This document shows, piece after piece, positions 15,822-23,563 of a DNA stretch of 41,422 nt. Position 1 is the stretch's first letter. Each line of letters starts with the position of its first letter. The stretch comes from Roseateles sp. (GTDB lineage Bacteria; Pseudomonadota; Gammaproteobacteria; Burkholderiales; Burkholderiaceae_C), in NCBI GenBank assembly GCA_019234295.1, contig JAFALK010000061.1, positions 1-41,422 on the forward strand. Direction: 5' to 3'. The notes under the pieces are model-generated. The model saw nothing but the letters and a program-made list of their open reading frames with translations. It did not search any database and was not told the origin of the DNA. Made by a program: the position numbers and the translations under genes.

Positions 15822-17207
15822 TCAAAGCGCCGCGGCCACAGCCGCCAATGCGTTGTCGAGGCCGCGCTGCACGGTGCAGGGCCGGAAAGGGTTGCCGTCG
15901 ATCGCGGCAAGCAGTGGGCTAGCCGCCATGAAGGTGCGGTATTGCGTGAGCACGCTTGCCGCCTCGGCCTGATGCGCCGGTCGCTGCTCGGGGCCCGCGT
16001 TCAGCGCGGCGTCCAGCGCGTCGAGCAGCCGCGTGTCCAGCGTCTCGAATACTTGGGCAAGCAGCTTCACACCCTCCTGGAGATCGCCTTCTTCGTATTC
16101 GTCCTCGGCCGTCTCGTCGCTGTTGTGAGCCAGCACGGCGTCGCGCAGCACGCGGGCCACCTCGGCCATATCGGCCTGCGCCTTCTTGCGCGCTTGCTCC
16201 CAGCCCAGGCGGGCCTGCTGAAGCTTGACGAGCGAGGCGCCGCTCGGTGCCTGCGGCGTGGTTGTCGACGTGGGTGTCGACGTGGGTGTCGACGTGGGTG
16301 TCGGCGAGGTCTGTGCGGCCAGCAGCTTGTCGACCTGCTCCAAGGCCTGCAAGGCGGACGGGAACTGGCCGGCCCCGGCCTTGCCCTGGGCGAACGCGAT
16401 CAGTGCCTGCAGTTTGGCCGCTTCGGGATGGCTCTTCAGCGCGGCGGTGGTGGCCGCCAGGCGCTGCTCGTACTCGGCCCTCAAGGGGGAGGGCGCCGCT
16501 TGATCTTCATGGACCTCGACCTCGACCTCAACCTCGGTGCCTTCGTGCTCTTCCTCGTGGCCGTCTTCATCCACGTCCTGCGGGTCCGGCCCGCGGACGC
16601 GCACTTTCAGTCGCAGCGCGGTCTGCTCCAGCAGAGCCGCACGCAGCTTCTTGGCCATGCCTGCCGCCTGGGTCTGAAACACGAACGTGACGGCCGCGGC
16701 CTCGAAGGTGCAGATGCCCGCGGCGAACTTGGGCATGCCGTCGTCGAGGTAGTCGGTCAGCATCTTGCGCCGGCTCGGGCTGATCGCCCGGCGCGACAAC
16801 ATGACAGCCGCCTTTGGGCCGGCCAGGGCCACCAGGGCCTGCATCTCCTGGCCGTTCTTCACCTGGCGCAGCAGGGGGATCATCTTGGTGGTCAGCAAGT
16901 CGGGGGCATCCTCCTCGTCCTCGCTCTCTTTGGACTCGGCTTCCTTTTCTGCCGCCTTGGCCACCTTCTCTTCGCGCCCAACGGCCCTGTCCATCGCGTC
17001 GAGCTGCGCGCCGAACTCCTTGTCGCCCTTGACGAACTTGCGCAGCGCGTCGGTTTCCTTCTCCACCTGGGCCAGTGCGCTGAGCTGCTCAGACGGCCCT
17101 TTGGCCTTCTCGTAGGCCGCCAGCGCCTTGAGCAGCGCCGTGTCCTTCACGTCCCGTCCCTTGGAGAACTTCTTCCACTCTGCTTCGGTCAAGTACTTGT
17201 CTGCCAT
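15822..17207 (-). CDS. Acidic helical protein of unknown function, 461 aa
   Basis: I do not recognise a named family. The N-terminus (YLTEAEWKKFSKGRDVKDTA) is followed by a charged helical segment, an acidic stretch ESEDEED at 94-100 and a mixed domain to about 205 (LLTTKMIPLLRQVKNGQEM, then ALVALAG). A second acidic run rich in Glu-Val lies at 208-236. Helical repeats follow, then a Thr/Pro/Ser linker near 300-318, encoded by a 12-bp tandem repeat, and a helical C-terminus. There is no signal peptide or membrane segment. It is the first gene of the three-gene cassette, 15 bases before the FAD protein, and is likely its binding partner or a scaffold (inference). Confidence 0.7.
   Translation of the reverse strand: MADKYLTEAEWKKFSKGRDVKDTALLKALAAYEKAKGPSEQLSALAQVEKETDALRKFVKGDKEFGAQLDAMDRAVGREEKVAKAAEKEAESKESEDEEDAPDLLTTKMIPLLRQVKNGQEMQALVALAGPKAAVMLSRRAISPSRRKMLTDYLDDGMPKFAAGICTFEAAAVTFVFQTQAAGMAKKLRAALLEQTALRLKVRVRGPDPQDVDEDGHEEEHEGTEVEVEVEVHEDQAAPSPLRAEYEQRLAATTAALKSHPEAAKLQALIAFAQGKAGAGQFPSALQALEQVDKLLAAQTSPTPTSTPTSTPTSTTTPQAPSGASLVKLQQARLGWEQARKKAQADMAEVARVLRDAVLAHNSDETAEDEYEEGDLQEGVKLLAQVFETLDTRLLDALDAALNAGPEQRPAHQAEAASVLTQYRTFMAASPLLAAIDGNPFRPCTVQRGLDNALAAVAAAL
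16264..16299. repeat. 12-bp tandem repeat, three copies, inside the 461-aa gene
   Basis: The unit GTCGACGTGGGT is repeated three times exactly, in frame, and on the minus strand encodes the Thr-Pro-Thr-Ser linker. A copy change would lengthen or shorten the linker by four residues without shifting the frame. Confidence 0.9.
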
Positions 17208-17388
17208 CCAGCGCTCCGCTTGGCGAATATTGACGCGGGATCATAGGGTGGCGTCATGCGTCGCAAGGACCGGGAACACCCTGGATTGCTGGCGTGGCGC
17301 GAGCCCTTGTCTTGGTCTTGTAGAGGGCTCGAGGGGCTTGGGCGGCTCGTGCTGCTGATAGCGTCGCGCTCTCGGCCGGCTGGGGACC

Positions 17389-17598
17389 GTCACGAAACCG
17401 AGCATGCGGGCAGTGCCGGTGGAGGGCGTTGAGCAGCAGGCGGTGCTGTCGGCGCATTGCGCACGCCAGGGCATCGTCATGGCCCGCACGGCACGAGCCA
17501 ACCAGATTCGCGGGCATACCGGCGAGTCAGGTCTCGCGGTCCAGATGGGCATCTCTCACGTCGCCAAGCGGGCTCCTGAACCGTCAGACAAGCGCTAG
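17389..17598 (+). pseudogene. IS110-family transposase fossil
   Basis: The frame starting at 17389 reads VTKPSMRAVPVEGVEQQAVL and then SAHCARQGIVMARTARANQI, followed by RGHTGESGLAVQMGISHVAK. This corresponds to the central part of IS110/IS1111-type transposases (usual form VTRPNMRFVPVKTVEQQAVL). Only about 65 of some 340 residues remain, with no N-terminal DEDD catalytic half, no C-terminal half and no ends that I can define. The frame stops at TAG 17596-17598. It lies about 180 bases upstream of the three-gene cassette start and marks past insertion activity there. Confidence 0.75.
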
Positions 17599-17780
17599 CT
17601 TGACTCGGTGAGCGTCGACAGGCTTCGGATGACCGCGTCCATGAGAGCCGCAGTCAGTTCGAGAGAGTTCAGCCTGGTGATACGTCGAGCCCTGAATCGA
17701 GGCATCTGTTCAGGCGGTGAGCAAAATGTGCGGCAATGGTGGCAGGGCGGGTGAGCCATCGTCACCCGCCCGGGGCACCA
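17599..17780. other. Gap between the IS110 fossil and the SDR gene
   Basis: I see no gene here. The stretch ends in the strong hairpin at 17745-17771. Together with the fossil and the bases from 17208, it makes up the 573-base space between the cassette start and the SDR gene. Confidence 0.5.
17745..17771 (-). terminator. Strong hairpin after the SDR gene
   Basis: GGGCGGGTGA and TCACCCGCCC form a perfect 10-bp stem with a 7-base loop, placed about 10 bases beyond the minus-strand SDR stop. It lacks a T-run but is very stable and well positioned to end SDR transcription. Confidence 0.6.
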
Positions 17781-18530
17781 TCAAAGCTGCGTCATCCCGC
17801 CGTCGACAATCAGCTCCGCGCCGACGATGAAGCCCGACTCCGCCGCTGAGAGATGGAGCACCGTCGTGGCCAGTTCCTCGGGCGTGCCGAAGCGGCCCAG
17901 CGGCACCTGGTTCTGGATGCCGGCTGCCGTGGTTGCCAGCGTTGCGGCGTCCAGGCCGAGCTTGCCGTAGAGCGGCGTGGCGATGGGGCCGGGGCTGACG
18001 ACGTTGATGCGCGCGCCCTGCGGCAGCAACTCCGCCGACAGCGTCTTGGCCATCGAGATCACGGCGGCCTTGCTGGCGGCGTAGATCGAGGAATTCGGCA
18101 TGCCGATGTGGGCGTTGATCGAGCCGTTGATGACGATGGCCGCGCCCTTGCGCAGCAGCGGAGCCAGCGCCTGGATCTGAAAGTAGAGGCCCTTCACGTT
18201 GATGTCGAAGATCTCGTCCCACAGCGCTTCGGTGGCGCCGGCCAGGCTTGAGAAGCGCGCGACGCCGGCATTGAGGAACACAGCGTCGAGCTGCAGGTTG
18301 CGATCGGAGAGCTGAGCTGCGAGGGCGCGCGCGTCGGCGACGCTGCCGGCGTCGTTGCGCAGGGCGATGGTGGCGGAGCCGATCTCGGCCACGGCCTTGT
18401 CCAGGGCCTCTGGGTTGCGGCCGGTGATGACGACCCGGGCGCCTTCGGCCGCATAGGCCTTGGCCGCGGCCAGGCCGATGCCCGAGCTGCCACCGGTGAC
18501 GAGGACGGTCTTGTTGCTGAAGCGGTTCAT
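17781..18530 (-). CDS. Short-chain dehydrogenase/reductase
   Basis: A 249-residue classical SDR, probably NADP(H)-dependent because ITGRN follows the second strand. The cofactor loop TGGSSGIG, the NAG strand (LNAGVARF), the catalytic serine in INGSIN and YAASK with Tyr and Lys are all present. The C-terminus GAELIVDGGMTQL is typical. The start is taken at ATG 18528-18530, behind AAAGGAAAC; a start 15 bases further upstream is possible but lacks such a site. It is divergent from a LysR regulator at 18657, which probably controls it. The substrate is unknown. Similar LysR-paired SDRs are often electrophile- or quinone-responsive, but nothing here shows that. Confidence 0.87.
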   Translation of the reverse strand: MNRFSNKTVLVTGGSSGIGLAAAKAYAAEGARVVITGRNPEALDKAVAEIGSATIALRNDAGSVADARALAAQLSDRNLQLDAVFLNAGVARFSSLAGATEALWDEIFDINVKGLYFQIQALAPLLRKGAAIVINGSINAHIGMPNSSIYAASKAAVISMAKTLSAELLPQGARINVVSPGPIATPLYGKLGLDAATLATTAAGIQNQVPLGRFGTPEELATTVLHLSAAESGFIVGAELIVDGGMTQL

Positions 18531-18566
18531 GATGTTTCCTTTCAATCGTTCGATGGGGTTTCGGCG

Positions 18567-18586
18567 TCACGGTCATGGCGCCGTGA
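18567..18586. promoter_or_regulatory. Inverted repeat, probable LysR operator
   Basis: TCACGG, eight bases, then CCGTGA form a perfect 6-bp inverted repeat in the 126-base space between the divergent SDR and LysR genes. The size and T...A ends fit a LysR-type binding site. Binding is inferred from position only. Confidence 0.5.
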
Positions 18587-18656
18587 GTGAATGGTGCTGG
18601 CGCAATGCAGCCTTGACGCACGAGAATCCGGATGAAAACGTGCGAAGGAATCGAAC

Positions 18657-19568
18657 ATGTTGAGCGAGGACGAACTGGCCCTGCTCCAGGCCATCCAATC
18701 AGCCGGCAGCCTCTCGCGAGCCGCTGCGGCCCTGGGCAAGGCGCCTTCGACCGTCTCCCACGCGGCGCGGCAGCTGGAGGCACGCTTCGACGCGCTGCTG
18801 TTCGACCGGCGCCGCTACCGGCTGCAGCTCACGCCGGCTGGCGCCCTGCTGGCCGCAGAGGCGGCGCGCCTCGCGCAGGACGTGGCGCGGCTCAATACCC
18901 GCGTGCGGCAAGTGGCCAGTGGTTGGGAGGATCGGCTGAACATCGTCACCGACGAGATCCTCGAGTTCGAGACCTTGCTGCCCGTGATCCGCGATTTCGA
19001 TGCCCTGGCGTCCGGCGTGAGCCTGCGCCTCACGCACGAGGTGCTGGGTGGCACCTGGGAGGCGCTGCGTGACGGGCGAGCGGACCTCGTGATCGGTGCC
19101 ACCAACGAGCCGCCCGCCATCCCGCAGATGCGCTGGTTTGAGCTGGGCGTGATGGACTGGGTGTTTGCCCTGGCGCCACGCCATGCGCTTGCCCACCATG
19201 CAGGCGTGATCGACCGTCAGACTCTGCAGGCCCACCGCGCCGTGGTGGTCGCCGATACGGCGCGCCTGAACGGCGCTCGCAGCTACGGCGTGCAGGGCGG
19301 CCAGGCCCACCTGGCCGTGCCCAGCATGCGGGCCAAGATCGCTGCCCAGGTGGCCGGCCTGGGCGTGGGCTGGCTGCCGCGCCAGCGCGTGGCCGGCCTG
19401 CTGGCGCGGGGCGAGCTGTGGGAGCGCCAGACCGCCGATCCGCGCGAGCCAAATACGCTTTACGTAGCTTGGCGCGGAGACGACGAAGGCCGGGCGCTGC
19501 AATGGTGGCTCGAGCGTCTCAAGCAGCCGCGTCTGGCGCGGCGCTTGGTGCAGGGCCTGACGGTGTAG
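18657..19568 (+). CDS. LysR-family transcriptional regulator
   Basis: A 303-residue LysR-type regulator. The N-terminal winged helix-turn-helix covers about 1-60 (LLQAIQSAGSLSRAAAALGK and STVSHAARQLEARFDALLF). The effector-binding domain follows, with DILEFE-like and GRADLVIGA strands. It starts at ATG 18657; AAGGAA lies about 10 bases upstream. It is divergent from the SDR gene and so most likely regulates it, together with itself, through the inverted repeat at 18567-18586. The ligand cannot be read from the sequence. Its 3' end faces the DUF4337 gene, with 13 bases between. Confidence 0.9.
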   Translation: MLSEDELALLQAIQSAGSLSRAAAALGKAPSTVSHAARQLEARFDALLFDRRRYRLQLTPAGALLAAEAARLAQDVARLNTRVRQVASGWEDRLNIVTDEILEFETLLPVIRDFDALASGVSLRLTHEVLGGTWEALRDGRADLVIGATNEPPAIPQMRWFELGVMDWVFALAPRHALAHHAGVIDRQTLQAHRAVVVADTARLNGARSYGVQGGQAHLAVPSMRAKIAAQVAGLGVGWLPRQRVAGLLARGELWERQTADPREPNTLYVAWRGDDEGRALQWWLERLKQPRLARRLVQGLTV

Positions 19569-19582
19569 AGCGCCCGGGCTCT
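19567..19582. terminator. Small hairpin between LysR and DUF4337
   Basis: AGAGC and GCTCT flank GCCCGG in the 13-base gap between two convergent genes, overlapping both stop codons. The 5-bp stem with a GC core could work in both directions, but it is short and lacks T-runs. Confidence 0.35.
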
Positions 19583-20160
19583 CAGACCTGGAGCCAGGCC
19601 ATCACGCCGAGCACGATGCCCACGCCGCCGATCACCAGGGTGGCGCCTTCCATCCAGCGCTTGCGCGTCAGCAGCGCAATGGCCGCCACGGCAATGGCGA
19701 TCTGCAAGGCCGTGGTGGCCTGGGCCCAGCGATGGTGCAGATGGAGCTGGTGTTCGCTCTTCTCGTCCCATTCCTTGGACTCGGCCTCGAACTTGTCCGC
19801 GTCGGCCTTGATCTCGGCCTTTTCCTTCTCGTAGCGGGCTGACTTTTCCTGGTACTTGACGCGCTTGTCTTCGTTGGTCACCAGCTCCTGGGCCAGCTCG
19901 GCCAGGTTCTGCTTGTTGGCCTTGGCCTGGTAGTAGTTCCATTTGTCGGCCGCCTCGGTCTTGGCGATGGCCGCGTTGTTCTTGTACATGCCGGCATTGG
20001 CTTGGGTGAGTCCGCCCATATAGCCGAAGAAGGCGCCGATCGTGGCGAGCAGAGCGGTGATGACGGCGAGCTGACCGGCCAAGCCGCTGGGCTCGTGCTG
20101 GGCCGCGTGCTCCAGTTCGTGGTCGTGCGGGCCGTGGACGTGGAAACCATTTTCGGACAT
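19582..20160 (-). CDS. DUF4337 family membrane protein
   Basis: A 192-residue protein with a His-rich N-terminus (VHGPHDHELEHAAQHE), a membrane segment at about 28-48 (LAVITALLATIGAFFGYMGG) and a long charged central helix (about 60-135). Two hydrophobic segments follow at the end (ALQIAIAVAAIALL and LVIGGVGIVLGVMAWL). This layout matches DUF4337, a family without established function found in many proteobacteria. It starts 12 bases after the folA stop and is the last gene of the minus-strand run that begins with the ABC exporter. Confidence 0.82.
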   Translation of the reverse strand: MSENGFHVHGPHDHELEHAAQHEPSGLAGQLAVITALLATIGAFFGYMGGLTQANAGMYKNNAAIAKTEAADKWNYYQAKANKQNLAELAQELVTNEDKRVKYQEKSARYEKEKAEIKADADKFEAESKEWDEKSEHQLHLHHRWAQATTALQIAIAVAAIALLTRKRWMEGATLVIGGVGIVLGVMAWLQV

Positions 20161-20172
20161 GGTGCTGTTTCC

Positions 20173-20655
20173 TCAGAGGCGTTCGTAGGTTATGAAGTGG
20201 TAGGGCCAGCCCTCAGCGCTCAAGGCACTCTTGCGGGCGGTCTGCCTGAATTGCTCCCGAGGCCAGGGCGGAAAGAAGGCGTCGGCCTCGAAGACTGCGT
20301 CGATCTCGGTCAGCTCCAGCCTGTCCACGCGCGCCAGGGCCGCGGCGTAGATCTGCGCGCCGCCCATGATGAAGACATCGCCCTCGCAAGTGGCCAGGGC
20401 TGCGTCAAGATCGGCGAAGACCGCAGCCCCTGGCGCCTGCCAGCCTGGCTGGCGGCTCAGTACGAGGTTGCGCCGGCCCGGCAGCGGGCGAAAGCGCGCC
20501 GGGATGGACTCCCAGGTCTTGCGCCCCATCAGCACCGTGTGGCCCATCGTCAGCGCCTTGAAACGCGCCATGTCCTCGGGAATACGGGCCAGCAGCTCGT
20601 TGCCGAGGCCGATGCCGCCGTCGCGGGCGACGGCGGCGATCACGATCAGCTTCAT
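20173..20655 (-). CDS. folA: Dihydrofolate reductase
   Basis: A 160-residue enzyme reducing dihydrofolate to tetrahydrofolate with NADPH. The N-terminal IAAVARDGGIGLGNELLARI, the cofactor motifs MGRKTWESIP and NLVLSRQ, and VFIMGGAQIYAAAL are typical. The acidic substrate-binding residue sits in IPEDMARFK, one or two positions from the usual aspartate. Its ATG overlaps the thymidylate synthase stop by one base (TGATG at 20653-20657), suggesting coupled translation, so the pair recycles the folate oxidised by thymidylate synthase. Confidence 0.95.
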   Translation of the reverse strand: MKLIVIAAVARDGGIGLGNELLARIPEDMARFKALTMGHTVLMGRKTWESIPARFRPLPGRRNLVLSRQPGWQAPGAAVFADLDAALATCEGDVFIMGGAQIYAAALARVDRLELTEIDAVFEADAFFPPWPREQFRQTARKSALSAEGWPYHFITYERL

Positions 20656-21470
20656 CAGACCGCCACCGGTGCCTTGATGGCGGGGTGGTGCTCGTAGCCC
20701 ACGAGCTCGAAGTCCTCGAGCTCGTAATCGAAAATCGAGGTCGGGCGGCGCTTGATCCGCATCGTCGGGTAGGCGAAGGGTTCACGCGCGAGCTGGGTCT
20801 GCACCTGGTCGAAATGGTTGCTGTAGATGTGGCAGTCGCCGCCGGTCCAGACGAAGTCGCCAAGCTCCAGATCGCATTGCTGCGCCACCATCATGGTCAG
20901 CAACGCGTAGCTGGCGATATTGAAGGGCACGCCCAGGAAGATGTCGGCGCTGCGCTGGTAGAGCTGGCAGGAGAGCCTGCCCTCGGCGACGTAAAACTGG
21001 AAGAAAGCATGGCAGGGCATCAGGGCCATCTTGGACAGCTCGGCCACGTTCCAGGCGCTCACGATGATGCGGCGCGAATCTGGGTTGGTCTTGAGCGTCT
21101 TCACGACCTCGGCGATCTGATCGATGTGCCCACCCTCGGGCGTGGGCCAGCTGCGCCACTGCACGCCGTAGACCGGGCCCAGGTCGCCGTCGGCGCGAGC
21201 CCATTCGTCCCAGATCGAGCAGCCACGCTCCTGCAGCCACCTGACGTTGGAGTCGCCGCGCAAAAACCAGAGCAGCTCGAGGATGATGGACTTCAGGTGC
21301 ACCTTCTTGGTCGTCACCAGGGGGAACCCTTTGGCGAGATCGAAGCGCATCTGATGGCCAAAGACCGAACGGGTGCCGGTGCCGGTGCGGTCGGTCTTGG
21401 AAACGCCATGCTCAAACACATGGCGCATGAAGTCTTCGTACTGCGAAGCGTTCTGGGGGGCGGCATTCAT
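20655..21470 (-). CDS. thyA: Thymidylate synthase
   Basis: A 271-residue enzyme making dTMP from dUMP with methylene-tetrahydrofolate. The signatures are [33 protein letters not shown] and the catalytic cysteine in [11 protein letters not shown], with [10 protein letters not shown] before it. GDCHIYSNH is also present. The reading frame extends further upstream, but the ATG at 21468-21470 ([18 protein letters not shown]) gives the normal length and starts 16 bases after the sulfurtransferase stop. The upstream in-frame codons overlap that gene and are unlikely to be used. Confidence 0.96.
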   Translation of the reverse strand: MNAAPQNASQYEDFMRHVFEHGVSKTDRTGTGTRSVFGHQMRFDLAKGFPLVTTKKVHLKSIILELLWFLRGDSNVRWLQERGCSIWDEWARADGDLGPVYGVQWRSWPTPEGGHIDQIAEVVKTLKTNPDSRRIIVSAWNVAELSKMALMPCHAFFQFYVAEGRLSCQLYQRSADIFLGVPFNIASYALLTMMVAQQCDLELGDFVWTGGDCHIYSNHFDQVQTQLAREPFAYPTMRIKRRPTSIFDYELEDFELVGYEHHPAIKAPVAV

Positions 21471-21486
21471 GGCCGCAATTCTATTT

Positions 21487-22458
21487 TCACTGCACGGCCA
21501 CCAACGGACGCTTTTCCTGGGTCCAGCGGCTGAGCGAGCCGTCATAAAGACGTGTGGACGGATTGCCAAGGATTTCGTGCATCACGAACCAGGGTCCCGA
21601 GGCGAGATGGCCGGTGTTGCAGTAGGTGATGGAGTCAGCCTTGGGATCGATGCCCGTGGTCCGCATCAAGGCCTCGTAGGCCCGCGCGGGCAGGAAGCGC
21701 AGGGCGCCGTTGCCGTCGCGCGTGAGCAGCTCGGGGGCGAAGTTCCGCGCGCCGTCGATGTGGCCGAAGCTGGCGACGGCCGGGCTCTTGTTCAGCCCGT
21801 AGTACTGCGGTTGCGGGCGGCCGTCCACGAGCTGCACGCCGTGCGAGGCGGCCGCGGCCACCGTTTCCGAGTCGGCCAGCAGTTCGTTGTGCTCGGGGCT
21901 GGCCGTCCAGTTACCGGTCTGCGCAGGTGCGGCTGCGGTACTCACAGGCCGGCCCTCGCCGATCCAGCCGGCGGCGCCCCCGTCCAGCACCGCCAGCGAG
22001 GCGGCGCCGTACACGCGCAGGCTCCAGAAAAGGCGCAGGGCCTCGTCCACGTCGCCGACTTCCTGGCCGACCGGCACCAGCACGATGGGCAAGCCATCCT
22101 GCACGCCGGCGGCGCGCAGGCGGCTCTGGAACTCCGCGCGCTCGGGCAGCATGAACTTGAGCTTGTTCTCACCGGCCTGGCGTTCGCCGCGAACGTTCTT
22201 GAAGTCGATCAGATGAGCGCCCGGCAGGTGGCCGCCGACGGCGCTCAGCGTCTTTTTGCCGGTCTTGGCGTCGGTCTCAAAGGCCGGTTCGCGGGCGAAT
22301 GATGCGAAGTTGCTCCGCACCTCGAGCACCTGGACTTCGTCGAGGTGGGCGGCCAGCCAGGCGGTGTCGACGACCGGGCCGGGCAGTTCCACGGCCTGGG
22401 CCGCCATCAGCGGAGCCGCCAGGGCAAGCAGGGCCAGATTTGTCAGGATTCGGCTCAT
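21487..22458 (-). CDS. Periplasmic sulfurtransferase with two rhodanese domains
   Basis: A 323-residue protein with a signal peptide ([15 protein letters not shown], cut near residue 20). Two rhodanese domains follow. The first lacks a catalytic cysteine, as is usual. The second has Cys280 in [10 protein letters not shown], where the loop differs from the classic CRxGx[R/T] type. WTQEKRPLV near the end is also typical. The likely role is transferring sulfur from thiosulfate or a similar donor in the periplasm; the acceptor is unknown. It starts at ATG 22456-22458, 5 bases after the dehydrogenase stop, and runs on to thyA, so all three probably share a transcript. Confidence 0.88.
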   Translation of the reverse strand: MSRILTNLALLALAAPLMAAQAVELPGPVVDTAWLAAHLDEVQVLEVRSNFASFAREPAFETDAKTGKKTLSAVGGHLPGAHLIDFKNVRGERQAGENKLKFMLPERAEFQSRLRAAGVQDGLPIVLVPVGQEVGDVDEALRLFWSLRVYGAASLAVLDGGAAGWIGEGRPVSTAAAPAQTGNWTASPEHNELLADSETVAAAASHGVQLVDGRPQPQYYGLNKSPAVASFGHIDGARNFAPELLTRDGNGALRFLPARAYEALMRTTGIDPKADSITYCNTGHLASGPWFVMHEILGNPSTRLYDGSLSRWTQEKRPLVAVQ

Positions 22459-22463
22459 GATGA

Positions 22464-23552
22464 TCAAGAGGCTGTTGGCCTTGAGTTTCTGGTGAGGTCG
22501 GCAATCGCCCGGCCCATGTCTGCGGTGCTGGCGGTGCCGCCCAGGTCGGGCGTATGCGGGCCGCGGGCGAGGACGGTCTCGATGGCCGCCAGGATGGCGT
22601 CGTGCGCCTCGCGGTGGCCGAGGAAGTCCAGCATCAGCGCGGCCGACCAGATCATGGCGACCGGGTTGGCGTTGCCCTGGCCGGCAATGTCGGGTGCCGA
22701 GCCATGGACCGGCTCGAACAGCGATGGAAAGCGGCGCTCCGGATTGATGTTGGCCGAGGGTGCGAGGCCGATGGTGCCCGTCGTGGCCGGACCCAGGTCG
22801 GAGAGGATGTCGCCGAAGAGGTTGCTCGCCACCACGACGTCGAAGCGGTCGGGCTGCAGGACGAAGCGCGCGCTCAAGATGTCGATGTGCTGCTTGTCCA
22901 CGGCGACCTGCGGAAAGTGCTCGTGCATGGCGTCGGCGCGGCGATCCCACCAGGGCATGCTGATGGCGATGCCGTTGCTCTTGGTGGCAACGGTGAGCTT
23001 GCGCCGCGGGCGGCTCTGCGCTAGCTCGAAGGCATACCGCAGGACCCGATCGGCGCCGAAGCGCGAATAGACCGACTCCTGGATCACGATCTCGCGCTCG
23101 GTGCCCGGGAACATCACGCCGCCGAGATTGGTGTACTCGCCCTCTGTGTTCTCGCGCACCACGAAGTAGTCGATCTCGCCGGGCTTGCGGCCGGCCAGCG
23201 GGCAGGGCACGCCCTCGAAGAGGCGCACCGGGCGCAGGTTGATGTACTGGTCGAATTCGCGGCGAAACTTGATCAGTGAGCCCCATAGCGAGATGTGGTC
23301 CGGCACCGTGGTCGGCCAGCCGACCGCGCCGAAGAGCAGGGCATCCATGCCACAGAGCTGCTCTTTCCAGTCGGACGGCATCATCTCGCCGGTCTCTTGA
23401 TAGAAGTCGCAGCTGGCCCACGCGATGGGCGTGAGCTCCAGCTTGATGCCGAAGCGGGCTGAAACGGCTTCGAGCACGCGCAGGCCTTCGGGCATGACTT
23501 CCTTGCCAATGCCGTCTCCGGGAATCACGGCAATGCGATGGGTCTTGCTCAT
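22464..23552 (-). CDS. Tartrate dehydrogenase / D-malate dehydrogenase (decarboxylating)
   Basis: A 362-residue member of the isocitrate/isopropylmalate dehydrogenase family. IAVIPGDGIGKEVMPEGLRV opens it. The substrate arginines sit in SLIKFRREFDQYINLRPVRL, the active-site region is YFVVRENTEGEY, and the metal-binding SNLFGDILSDLGP is followed by EPVHGSAPDIAGQGNANP. FRREFDQY is the form seen in tartrate dehydrogenase/decarboxylase and D-malate dehydrogenase (TtuC/DmlA), not LeuB. It should oxidise D-malate or tartrate with NAD and a divalent metal in the cytoplasm. It lies 11 bases after the ABC exporter stop. I cannot tell which substrate it prefers. Confidence 0.88.
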   Translation of the reverse strand: MSKTHRIAVIPGDGIGKEVMPEGLRVLEAVSARFGIKLELTPIAWASCDFYQETGEMMPSDWKEQLCGMDALLFGAVGWPTTVPDHISLWGSLIKFRREFDQYINLRPVRLFEGVPCPLAGRKPGEIDYFVVRENTEGEYTNLGGVMFPGTEREIVIQESVYSRFGADRVLRYAFELAQSRPRRKLTVATKSNGIAISMPWWDRRADAMHEHFPQVAVDKQHIDILSARFVLQPDRFDVVVASNLFGDILSDLGPATTGTIGLAPSANINPERRFPSLFEPVHGSAPDIAGQGNANPVAMIWSAALMLDFLGHREAHDAILAAIETVLARGPHTPDLGGTASTADMGRAIADLTRNSRPTAS

Positions 23553-23563
23553 CCGCGGCTCCT

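Noticed and set aside
14538..17246. A 902-codon open frame on the plus strand opposite the FAD and scaffold genes
   Set aside because: The sequence is compositionally biased (Leu, Arg, Gly, Gln) with no motif and crosses the junction between two well-supported minus-strand genes.
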